Assembly: GCF_002964765.1 (NCBI RefSeq) | Contig: NZ_PQCF01000031.1 | Span: 347,516-411,515, forward strand | Source: Pseudoalteromonas sp. T1lg88 | Lineage (GTDB): Bacteria > Pseudomonadota > Gammaproteobacteria > Enterobacterales > Alteromonadaceae | Direction of reading: 5' to 3' | Length of the DNA stretch: 64,000 bases | In this document: piece after piece, positions 27,878 through 34,895 of the stretch | How positions within the stretch are numbered: the stretch's first letter is position 1 | How the letters are laid out: the number at the start of each line of letters is the position of its first letter | Notes under the pieces: model-generated | What the model was told of the DNA's origin: nothing | The model's database searches: none | What the model saw: only the letters and a program-made list of their open reading frames with translations | Translations under genes and position numbers: made by a program

Positions 27878-28945
27878 ATGCATTATGCAGAGATCACCGG
27901 CTGGGGCAAGTGTGTTCCACCGGCGCGAATTAGCAATCAGGATATAGCCACAGTCGTAGATACATCCGACGAGTGGATCAGCTCACGCACTGGCATTAAA
28001 GCCCGTCATGTTAGCCATGTCAGCACCGCCGAGCTGGCCACAGTTGCGGCGCAGCGCGCCCTAGATTGTGCCGGCCTAGATGCCAAGGATTTAGACCTGG
28101 TATTGGTCGCCACCTGTACACCCAGCACTGTGGTCGCCAACACCGCCTCCGAGGTACAACAACGCCTCGGTGCCACAGGTGCAGCCGCGTGTGACAGTAA
28201 TGCCGCGTGCTCTGGCTTTTTATACGCACTGCAAATGGCCACTGCACAAATTCAGGCGGGAATGATCAAGCGCGCCGTGGTTGTCGCTGCAGAACGTATG
28301 AGCTGGTATATCAACTGGGCCCGCCGCGACAGCGCCGTGCTATTTGGTGATGGTGCTGGTGCCGTAGTACTTGAAGCAAGCGAGAAAGCCCTGGGGTTAT
28401 TGGCCAGCAAATCTGGCTGCGACAGCTCGGATCGCAGCATCCTGCACATTGAAAATTTTGGTTCCAACATCAATAAGTACGAAGCCATCGGTGGCTCGGA
28501 GCTGCATTTTGTCGGCCCGGAAATCTTTAAGCGTGCGGTTAAAGGCATGAGCGGCGCCTGTGATGACGTACTGAACCAGGCACAATTAAGCCTGGATGAT
28601 ATCGATGTACTGGTACCCCATCAGGCGAACCTGCGCATTATCCAGGCCATTCAGCAACGCCTTAAGGTCGAAGACGACAAGGTGATGGTCAATATCGATG
28701 AGTATGGCAACACCTCGGCGGCCACCATAGCCATCGCCCTGTGTGAAGCGGTAGAGCGCGGCATGATAAAACCGGGTGCCAACATTATGTCGGCGGCCTT
28801 TGGAGCAGGTTTAACCTGGGCCGCAAGTTATATAAAGTGGGGTCAAAGAGTAACTCCTGTGCGTGAAAGCAGCGCCGAGTTACCACCTTGCCCGCAAACC
28901 GGCCTGGAGCTTATCGCCGACGCCGTTGCTGCGTGTCAGAAATAA
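27878..28945 (+). CDS. Beta-ketoacyl-ACP synthase III-like protein (FabH family)
   Basis: A 355-residue thiolase-fold condensing enzyme. The catalytic triad is present: Cys111 in NAACSGF, His248 in PHQAN and Asn278 in [16 protein letters not shown] near residue 36 is the usual FabH N-terminal pattern. FabH joins acetyl-CoA with malonyl-ACP to start fatty acid synthesis. Here the gene stands alone, away from fabD, fabG and acpP, and has an extra C-terminal tail of about 30 residues. It may be a second FabH with different primer choice or an accessory synthase. Which of these applies cannot be told from sequence. Confidence 0.88.
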   Translation: MHYAEITGWGKCVPPARISNQDIATVVDTSDEWISSRTGIKARHVSHVSTAELATVAAQRALDCAGLDAKDLDLVLVATCTPSTVVANTASEVQQRLGATGAAACDSNAACSGFLYALQMATAQIQAGMIKRAVVVAAERMSWYINWARRDSAVLFGDGAGAVVLEASEKALGLLASKSGCDSSDRSILHIENFGSNINKYEAIGGSELHFVGPEIFKRAVKGMSGACDDVLNQAQLSLDDIDVLVPHQANLRIIQAIQQRLKVEDDKVMVNIDEYGNTSAATIAIALCEAVERGMIKPGANIMSAAFGAGLTWAASYIKWGQRVTPVRESSAELPPCPQTGLELIADAVAACQK

Positions 28946-28969
28946 AAAACGGTAAACTTCCTTTCAATT

Positions 28970-29000
28970 CAAGGCCGCCTATGCGGCCTTGTTTCTTTTT
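28970..29000 (+). terminator. Rho-independent terminator after the FabH-like gene
   Basis: CAAGGCCGC pairs perfectly with GCGGCCTTG around CTAT, followed by TTTCTTTTT. Confidence 0.88.
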
Positions 29001-29087
29001 GCTGTTTTATTGCGCTACATCATCGGCGTTCTCGCCACCCTTTTGCTATGTTAAATAAACATCTAAACACACCATAAGGGCCAGCAA

Positions 29088-29474
29088 ATGAAACGTCATG
29101 GTTTACATATAGGCATAGAGCGCACCAAAGCGCGTTTTTACATTTCCATGGTGATAGTCGGCAAGTTAGATCATCACGACTATGAAGTGATCACTCCTAT
29201 GTTTGATGACGCCCTAAAGGGGCTGGATGAGCGTATCGTCGATGTGTTTATCGATGCCAGCGAGCTAGAAGGATTCAGCACCCGCGCTCTGTGGGATGAC
29301 TTTAAGCTCGGCATTGCCCACCGCCATCAATTTCGCCGTATCGCCTTTTATGGCCGTCACGACTGGCAGGATTATGCGGCACGCATCGCCAATTGGTTTA
29401 CCAGCGGCGAGGTCAAGTACTTTGCCGATGCTGATGCCGCCAGGGCCTGGCTCAATGAGTCCGACGGAGAATAA
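29088..29474 (+). CDS. SpoIIAA-like (STAS/SEC14-type) protein
   Basis: A 128-residue protein with the small alternating alpha/beta pattern of the SpoIIAA-like family: KLDHHDYEVITPMFDDAL, a strand VDVFIDASELEGFSTRALWDD, then FRRIAFYGRHDWQDYAARIANWF and a C-terminal FADADAARAWL. Family members are membrane- or stress-associated in marine bacteria, without known catalysis. AAGGG precedes the ATG. Downstream lies a terminator serving the opposite gene. Confidence 0.8.
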   Translation: MKRHGLHIGIERTKARFYISMVIVGKLDHHDYEVITPMFDDALKGLDERIVDVFIDASELEGFSTRALWDDFKLGIAHRHQFRRIAFYGRHDWQDYAARIANWFTSGEVKYFADADAARAWLNESDGE

Positions 29475-29499
29475 AAAACGAGCCGCAATCGCGGCTCGT
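29473..29499 (-). terminator. Rho-independent terminator of the aminopeptidase gene
   Basis: ACGAGCCGC pairs with GCGGCTCGT around AATC. On the minus strand the hairpin is followed by TTTTTTA, so it ends the aminopeptidase transcript. The plus strand lacks a clean T run. Confidence 0.85.
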
Positions 29500-29525
29500 G
29501 ATTTATATGTTGGAGTGAGAACGAG

Positions 29526-30896
29526 TTAACGCCCGTATTTGTCTGCCAGCATGGTGTATACGGCGCGAATACCGAAAGCTTCACCGCCTACCGGGCGACC
29601 GGGCAACGCACGTAGGTTCCAGGCCATCACATCAAAGTGGACCCAAGGGGTTTTGGCGTCGATAAATTCCTGCAGATACAGGGCTGCGGTAATAGCACCC
29701 GCGAAAGGGCCCGGTGCACAGTTGGTTAAATCTGCCACATCGCTTTTCATCATATTCTTGTACTGGGCGAATAATGGCATGCGCCATACAGGATCTTGGC
29801 TATGTTCACCGGCTTGAGTCAGGGCCTCGGCCAGCTTGTCATCATTACTGAAAAAGCCCGGCAGCTCGGTACCCAAGGCAATGCGCATGGCGCCGGTCAG
29901 AGTAGCGAAGTCGATGATCATCTCCGGGTTTTCCTGCTGTGCTTCATCTAAGGCATCACACAAGACTAAACGACCTTCGGCATCCGTGTTATCGATTTCC
30001 ACGGTCAGACCCTTGCGTGTTTTCACCACATCGCCCGGGCGAAACGCATTGCGTGATACCGCATTTTCCACCGCAGGTACCAGGACCCGCAGTTGAATAT
30101 TCAACTCCATGGCCATAATCAGATTCGCCAGGCCAATTACATGGGCGGCACCACCCATATCCTTTTTCATCAAACGCATACCGGCGGCGGGTTTTAGATC
30201 CAGACCACCGGAGTCAAAACACACACCCTTACCAACCAGGGTTACTTTAGGCGCATCCGATTTGCCCCAGCGTAAATCCAACAACCGCGGCTTGTTTTCA
30301 CTGGCACGGCCAACAAGATGAATGGTGGGGTAATTTTGCTCTAGCAGCTCATCACCCACCCACTCGCTAAACTCACCGCCAAAGCGCTGAGCCATGTCGT
30401 TCATCACTTCACTTAAGTGCTGCGGCATCATATCCGCAGCTGGGGTGTTAACCAGGTCACGTACCACCTGGGTCGACTCCATTAATGCCACTAATTCTTG
30501 GTATAAGGCAGCATCTTCAATAAGCAAACGCGCCTGTGGCAGCTGAATTTGCTTGTAGCCGCTGAATTGATAGCCGCCGAGCACAAAGCCCAGGGCAATA
30601 TCGCGCTCATTAGCGGCATTTTGTAATTGATAATCACCCTTGGGCAATTTACCGATAATATCACCGGCCGCCCACATATCAGCGACATCTGAAGTCACCA
30701 AAATAGCGCTTTGCGGCTCGCCAGTTTCCGGATTCGGCAGCACACATAAGCCGGGTTGCTGTTGCAGTGAGCGAGCTACCCAGGTGCGGGTAAAATCATC
30801 TTGCTCTGCGCACCAAGCCTCACAACCTTGTTGGTCAAAAATGAAAAGTGGAATTAAGGCGGTATCGAGACGAGGTTTATTGATGAGTAAATTCAT
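29526..30896 (-). CDS. M17-family leucyl aminopeptidase
   Basis: A 456-residue cytosolic metallo-aminopeptidase removing N-terminal residues from peptides. The catalytic half shows VTLVGKGVCFDSGGLDLKP (metal-binding Lys and Asp), MKKDMGGAAHVIGL, the signature NTDAEGRLVLCDAL and DFATLTGAMRIALG. I start at the ATG at 30894-30896; a longer frame adds 31 hydrophobic residues, lacks a ribosome site and would run into the divergent thpR gene. The divergent arrangement leaves 71 bases for both promoters. Choice between PepA and PepB types is open. Confidence 0.92.
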   Translation of the reverse strand: MNLLINKPRLDTALIPLFIFDQQGCEAWCAEQDDFTRTWVARSLQQQPGLCVLPNPETGEPQSAILVTSDVADMWAAGDIIGKLPKGDYQLQNAANERDIALGFVLGGYQFSGYKQIQLPQARLLIEDAALYQELVALMESTQVVRDLVNTPAADMMPQHLSEVMNDMAQRFGGEFSEWVGDELLEQNYPTIHLVGRASENKPRLLDLRWGKSDAPKVTLVGKGVCFDSGGLDLKPAAGMRLMKKDMGGAAHVIGLANLIMAMELNIQLRVLVPAVENAVSRNAFRPGDVVKTRKGLTVEIDNTDAEGRLVLCDALDEAQQENPEMIIDFATLTGAMRIALGTELPGFFSNDDKLAEALTQAGEHSQDPVWRMPLFAQYKNMMKSDVADLTNCAPGPFAGAITAALYLQEFIDAKTPWVHFDVMAWNLRALPGRPVGGEAFGIRAVYTMLADKYGR

Positions 30897-30967
30897 TGCG
30901 GACTCACTTTTTATTACTGATAATAGGCAGGATATCAAGTTAAAAAAGTAAATGATATAGCCAAACC

Positions 30968-31501
30968 ATGGGACCTTGCGAGCAAGCACGTCGACTGTTT
31001 TTTGCCTTGGGGCTGAGCGCCGAGCAGAAGCAACATATCAAGCAGTGGTTAAGCCACCATGCCACCTTAAGCAAGGCGCCAACCCAATGCCGTAACTGGC
31101 ATTTAACCCTGATGTTTCTCGGTCAGGTTGAGCAAGAGCAGGCGCAGCAGTTAATTGATAGCGCCCACAATCTGCGAGTGCCACGTTTTTCTCTGATCTT
31201 GGATGAGCATGATTATTGGCCGCACAATGGCTTATTCCACCTACGCCCAAGCGCTCCCGATCCACACTTGCTGACCTTAGCCGCAGGGCTACGAGCCTTG
31301 GCCGGGCAACATCAGTTCCACGATCAACATAGCCGTTATCGCCCTCATGTTACCCTGGCACGTAACCTTAAAACGCCCCCTAAGGTCGAGCGCCCCATGC
31401 CACCATTGCAGCTGGATATTGATCATTTCACCTTATATCACTCGACTCGGGACGATCAGGGGCTAGTGTATCGCCCCATCGCCGAATTCGCCTGTCGTTA
31501 G
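30968..31501 (+). CDS. thpR: RNA 2',3'-cyclic phosphodiesterase
   Basis: A 177-residue 2H-phosphoesterase. The two catalytic His-x-Thr motifs are HLTLMFLG (about residue 45) and HVTLARN (about residue 129), and the N-terminus RRLFFALGLS is typical. The enzyme opens 2',3'-cyclic phosphates on RNA to 2'-phosphates and was first named for ligase activity on tRNA halves. It stands alone, divergent from the aminopeptidase gene. Confidence 0.92.
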   Translation: MGPCEQARRLFFALGLSAEQKQHIKQWLSHHATLSKAPTQCRNWHLTLMFLGQVEQEQAQQLIDSAHNLRVPRFSLILDEHDYWPHNGLFHLRPSAPDPHLLTLAAGLRALAGQHQFHDQHSRYRPHVTLARNLKTPPKVERPMPPLQLDIDHFTLYHSTRDDQGLVYRPIAEFACR

Positions 31502-31529
31502 CGTCGCTAAAGGCCGCTAGAGTCCAGAA

Positions 31530-31919
31530 CTAATCGTCTTTTGGCTTATCCAACACTTTGGTTTTGGGTGGTTTGGGGTTACTAAAGGAGCTGGGCAGGA
31601 TATCGACCCCCACCATATGAGCAATTTTGACCACCAAAGGAATGGTAATGGGTGCAAACGGCAGCACGGCAAATACCCCAAGGCCGAGGCCTTTAAGAAT
31701 ATCAATAAACTGTTTATTGGCTACCTGTAAGTCTTGTTTAGACGCCTGTCCCTTGGTGTAGCGCTTATATATATCGAGCATTTCCCTTGTTTCTTGCCGC
31801 TCTTGAGCAAGCGCCCACTTAAGCGTCACCATGGCGCGGCGGAGTTTCAGTTTTTGTCGGCGCCGCGAAATCATAAGCACCCGCAATGGAGCGCGATGGA
31901 ACGAACGATAGATTCGCAT
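31530..31919 (-). CDS. Small LETM1-like protein
   Basis: A 129-residue basic protein. The central block FIDILKGLGLGVFAVLPFAP, then ITIPLVVKIAHMVGVDILPSSF, matches the LETM1 domain, which in mitochondria carries the membrane segment and ribosome-binding part of an ion-exchange protein; the ILPSSF ending is characteristic. It has one hydrophobic stretch (about residues 77-98) and a Lys/Pro-rich tail. Bacterial members are short and uncharacterised to my knowledge. The assignment rests on this one block. Confidence 0.65.
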   Translation of the reverse strand: MRIYRSFHRAPLRVLMISRRRQKLKLRRAMVTLKWALAQERQETREMLDIYKRYTKGQASKQDLQVANKQFIDILKGLGLGVFAVLPFAPITIPLVVKIAHMVGVDILPSSFSNPKPPKTKVLDKPKDD

Positions 31920-32057
31920 ACTGTCTTGAATTAGGGATCTGATTGCGCATTGTCACATACTTAGACGCATTTCACTAGCGCCCGACTTCTCCACCAGCTG
32001 GATGAGGACGGCTTGTATCGGCCAACACAGGCGCCATGGATTGCGTAGCGAAACAAA

Positions 32058-32969
32058 TTAAATTTCGCCGTGCCGTGCAAACCAGGCCTGCACATCCAGG
32101 AACTGATCCCGCACTGCCTGTGGATGAGTAAGCATATCGATATGACCATAATCATGGTGATGACCATGGCTGCGGCCATAGATTTTTAGCTCCTGCAGCC
32201 CGACCCCGGACTCCTGCATAAACTTTTGAATATCTATGGGCTGAGCCAGGGATTTATCCTTGACCCCGGCAATATGCAAAATCGGCGGTAAACTCTTCTC
32301 GCGCAGAGCTGCACCATAGTCAAAGCCATCGTCACTGTCGACCCAAGGCAACACCTTGGCCCACTGCATACTCTGATAGTGCGACTTAATGGTTTCATTG
32401 TCGCTGCCCCACTTAAGCTGGCGCGCAGGCAGATAACCGTGCTTTTGCGCATACTTAGGTGCCAGCCAATACCAGATTAAATTACCCTTAATAAATTTCC
32501 CCAGATGGCGATTGTAGAGCGAGCGCTTTGAGCCAAAATAGGCACAGGCACTTACCTTGTCTATATATTCAGGGAAGCGGGCAAAAGCGCTGTTAAAGAG
32601 CACCCCACCCCAGGAATGCGCAACCCAAAAACGAGGAAACTCGCCGCTATGGGCGATAATCTTATCAATAAAAGCGGGGATCTCGGCGCAGATGGCCTCG
32701 GTTTGACCATAGGCGGCACCTCGGGCTATGGCCGGTTTACTCTCACCTCTTCCAGCCAAATCGGCCACGTAGCAACGATAACCTAAACGCGCTAAAAAAG
32801 GCGCCAGGCCCTTATTACTGTGGGTATAGAAAATTTTGCCGTTTTCAACGGCGCCATGCATAAAAAACACCGCCGGACCCGTTGAATCGGCCTTGGCGAT
32901 ATAACGCAGATGTAATTGCTGCGCGGCATTAAGGTCAACAAAAAGCGAATGCTGCTGAAGATCGGTCAT
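32058..32969 (-). CDS. Alpha/beta hydrolase
   Basis: A 303-residue hydrolase of the alpha/beta fold. Visible are the oxyanion-side FFMHGAVENGKIFY, the nucleophile elbow VAHSWGGVLF (Ser in H-S-W-G-G) and a C-terminal region with GHIDMLTHP holding the probable catalytic His. There is no signal peptide. The substrate is unknown; esterase or lipase-like activity is only a family guess. It is not in an operon. Confidence 0.85.
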   Translation of the reverse strand: MTDLQQHSLFVDLNAAQQLHLRYIAKADSTGPAVFFMHGAVENGKIFYTHSNKGLAPFLARLGYRCYVADLAGRGESKPAIARGAAYGQTEAICAEIPAFIDKIIAHSGEFPRFWVAHSWGGVLFNSAFARFPEYIDKVSACAYFGSKRSLYNRHLGKFIKGNLIWYWLAPKYAQKHGYLPARQLKWGSDNETIKSHYQSMQWAKVLPWVDSDDGFDYGAALREKSLPPILHIAGVKDKSLAQPIDIQKFMQESGVGLQELKIYGRSHGHHHDYGHIDMLTHPQAVRDQFLDVQAWFARHGEI

Positions 32970-33118
32970 AATTCGGCCCGTTTAGTTACTTCATCTCATC
33001 GTACCAGTGATAATAATCGGCAACAAGCTGTTAAAATATATCCGAATTTCTTGTTCAGTTTCAGTTTAGGCTAGTGTGATAGCCTTTACAGGAAATTAAC
33101 AACTCAAGAGTAAAAATT

Positions 33119-33481
33119 ATGAACTCATTACGTCCACTAAGTGTTGCTTTAATGCTAGCTGTTTCTCTAGGTGTAAGCGTTGAAGCCAGTGCTCAAGATA
33201 AAAAAGAAAAAGAAGTAAAAGAGCAAAAAGCACAAGTTAAAGAAATGAATGAGCACGCTGAACTTAAGCACCTAAATGCTCAAGAGCACGCCCAAGAGAA
33301 GCGTGAAATGGCCAAAGAAAAAGCCGAAGCCAAAAAAGAAATCGTTGAAGCTAAAAAAGAAGTAGCTGAAGACAAGCACGAAGCGGCCGAGGGCAAAGCC
33401 CACGAGCACAAAAAAGATGCGAAAGAAAAAATGAAAGCCAAGGAAAAGAAAGCCAAAGAAAAGGCTAAAGAGAACAACTAA
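33119..33481 (+). CDS. Exported Lys/Glu/Ala-rich low-complexity protein
   Basis: A 120-residue protein with a signal peptide (about 25 residues, ending ASA before QDKK). The rest is almost entirely Lys, Glu, Ala and His, with KEKAEAKKEIVEAKKEV-type repeats, predicting a long charged single helix or coiled coil. It resembles small exported helical proteins of unknown role. It lies just upstream of the AT-rich operon on the other strand and may be native flank. No domain is recognised. Confidence 0.75.
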   Translation: MNSLRPLSVALMLAVSLGVSVEASAQDKKEKEVKEQKAQVKEMNEHAELKHLNAQEHAQEKREMAKEKAEAKKEIVEAKKEVAEDKHEAAEGKAHEHKKDAKEKMKAKEKKAKEKAKENN

Positions 33482-33496
33482 GAAAGACTTAAATAG

Positions 33497-33517
33497 TGCG
33501 ACGAGACGAACGTCGCA
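33497..33517 (+). terminator. Short hairpin after the Lys/Glu-rich gene
   Basis: TGCGACG pairs with CGTCGCA around a 7-base loop, 16 bases after the stop codon. No T run follows directly, so a terminator role is tentative. Confidence 0.35.
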
Positions 33518-33543
33518 AAGGCGAGTGTAACTAATCTCCCTTT

Positions 33544-33577
33544 TAGCCTTCAGTATTGCACACGGTACTGAAGGCTA
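33544..33577. repeat. 12-bp inverted repeat at the downstream edge of the AT-rich operon
   Basis: TAGCCTTCAGTA and TACTGAAGGCTA are perfect inverted copies around a 10-base loop. The loop and right arm contain the first copy of the direct repeat at 33556-33571. It may be a hairpin terminator without T run or part of an insertion junction. Confidence 0.5.
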
Positions 33578-33608
33578 GCTTGCTTCTACAATTTGCACAG
33601 GGTACTGA
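33556..33608. repeat. Near-perfect 16-bp direct repeat next to the AT-rich operon
   Basis: TTGCACACGGTACTGA (33556-33571) and TTGCACAGGGTACTGA (33593-33608) differ at one base and start 37 bases apart. The second copy ends directly before the stop codon of the last operon gene. I found no third copy between 38683 and 39260, the other edge. Confidence 0.65.
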
Positions 33609-34250
33609 TTACTCCCGCATAGAACGTAGCATATTTCTGAGCTTGTCTTCATCTACGTCAGGACTGTTAGCTTTTTCATTTTTGACCAGCATCGCTTCTA
33701 TAGGAGTCGATTCTTTTCTATTCAAATTTGAAGAAAAGTAATCTCCAACCTTAAGTATTGATATACCTGCATCTAAAAAGCTTTTAAGTCTACCACCTTT
33801 TAAAAACTCTGGCATACGTGCCATGAGGGGAATTAAAGGGGCAATACTCTGGCCATAGTGCTGTTCTATTCGCGATCCCATGACAACAGATGTAGCAACG
33901 AGTTTGTCTTCTAAAGTAATTTTTTTAGAGTACTCAGGGTCAACCTTGAAATTCCTGATTTTCTCCATGTATTTTTCATAATCTCCCATACATGACTCCA
34001 AAGTAATGCCTTCACCCTCAGCTTGTATTATCTGATCACCTAATTCTTCAGGATTCTCATTTAGCTTCATAAACCCTAATGACTGTGCAATATTTGTAAT
34101 CACTGAAGCAACACCTCTTAACCCTTCAATAGCCATTGAGCCAACTTTATTGGTTAACTCAACTGCTGTATCAACTACTTTGCTAACAGCATTACAAACA
34201 CTCCGACATGCGGAGCTTATCGAGCTACATAAACTATCAAAAAAACCCAT
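33609..34250 (-). CDS. Unrecognised 213-residue protein, paralogue 2 of the AT-rich operon
   Basis: I do not recognise this family. It is the last gene of the operon. Residues 1-60 form a Ser/Cys-rich amphipathic or weakly hydrophobic region (SLCSSISSACRSVCNAVSK, then VASVITNIAQSLGFM) that could associate with membranes. From about residue 69 it matches the preceding gene's product: ELGDQIIQAEGEGITLESCMGDYEKY here, with TLESCMGDY identical, and later YFSSNLNRKES with SNLNR identical. Both are 213 residues, so they arose by tandem duplication. The ribosome site GAGGGA is good, and the gene begins one base after the previous stop. A joint role with the HerA-like ATPase is inferred from the operon. 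Confidence 0.7.
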   Translation of the reverse strand: MGFFDSLCSSISSACRSVCNAVSKVVDTAVELTNKVGSMAIEGLRGVASVITNIAQSLGFMKLNENPEELGDQIIQAEGEGITLESCMGDYEKYMEKIRNFKVDPEYSKKITLEDKLVATSVVMGSRIEQHYGQSIAPLIPLMARMPEFLKGGRLKSFLDAGISILKVGDYFSSNLNRKESTPIEAMLVKNEKANSPDVDEDKLRNMLRSMRE

Positions 34251-34251
34251 A

Positions 34252-34893
34252 CTATTCCCTCTCTAACCTTATTGACGAAACTATATTTCCTTCATTAATG
34301 TCGCTCTTAATACTCTTTTCTATCTCAATAAGCTTCTTTTCTACTAAATTAGAATCCTGACGGTTCAAATTAGAATTAAAGTAACTACAAATATCTGAAA
34401 TTGAAATGTAGGCTTGGTCACAAGCTTCTAAATATTTAGAGATCCTATCCGACGAAAAAAAATCACTATTGCGATTAATTAATCCAAATATTCCCACAAT
34501 TTCAGGTCCATACCTTTCTTCTAATTCAATAGTCATTAAAACTAAACTAGCAGAAAGTTTTTCTTCAACTGGTATTATCAATGATTTATCAGCATCTAAA
34601 TTAAAGTTATCTATCTTATTTTGATAAGCTTTATAGTCGCCCATACAACTTTCTAAGGTGACGCCTTGTTGCTCAGCTTGAATTACTTTATCACCTAATT
34701 TCTCTGCACTTGCGGTACTTTTATAAACTTCCATAGCTTGAGAAGCTTTCCAAATTGTATCTGTAATTGGCTTAATCTTATCAATAAGTAATGGTAACTT
34801 TGTTGATAGAACCTTAATAGCGTTAGTAAATAATGGAATTATTTTTCCTATTACTTGAGGAAGCTGCGCAATAACTGTTGGTGGCACTATCAT
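34252..34893 (-). CDS. Unrecognised 213-residue protein, paralogue 1 of the AT-rich operon
   Basis: No known family is recognised. The N-terminal 50 residues are hydrophobic and Pro/Ile/Leu-rich (VIAQLPQVIGKIIPLF, then LPLLIDKIKPI), possibly membrane-associated. From residue about 64 it parallels the downstream gene: KLGDKVIQAEQQGVTLESCMGD, LEERYGPEIVGIFGLI and YFNSNLNRQDS. The divergent N-termini with a shared core suggest related but distinct roles, for example two subunits of one assembly. AAGGAAC precedes the ATG; it starts two bases after the ATPase stop. Codon use is AT-rich like the rest of the operon. Confidence 0.7.
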   Translation of the reverse strand: MIVPPTVIAQLPQVIGKIIPLFTNAIKVLSTKLPLLIDKIKPITDTIWKASQAMEVYKSTASAEKLGDKVIQAEQQGVTLESCMGDYKAYQNKIDNFNLDADKSLIIPVEEKLSASLVLMTIELEERYGPEIVGIFGLINRNSDFFSSDRISKYLEACDQAYISISDICSYFNSNLNRQDSNLVEKKLIEIEKSIKSDINEGNIVSSIRLERE

Positions 34894-34895
34894 GA

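Noticed and set aside
30897..30989. 31-residue N-terminal extension of the aminopeptidase
   Set aside because: It would overlap the thpR start, lacks a ribosome site, and the family N-terminus fits the ATG at 30896.
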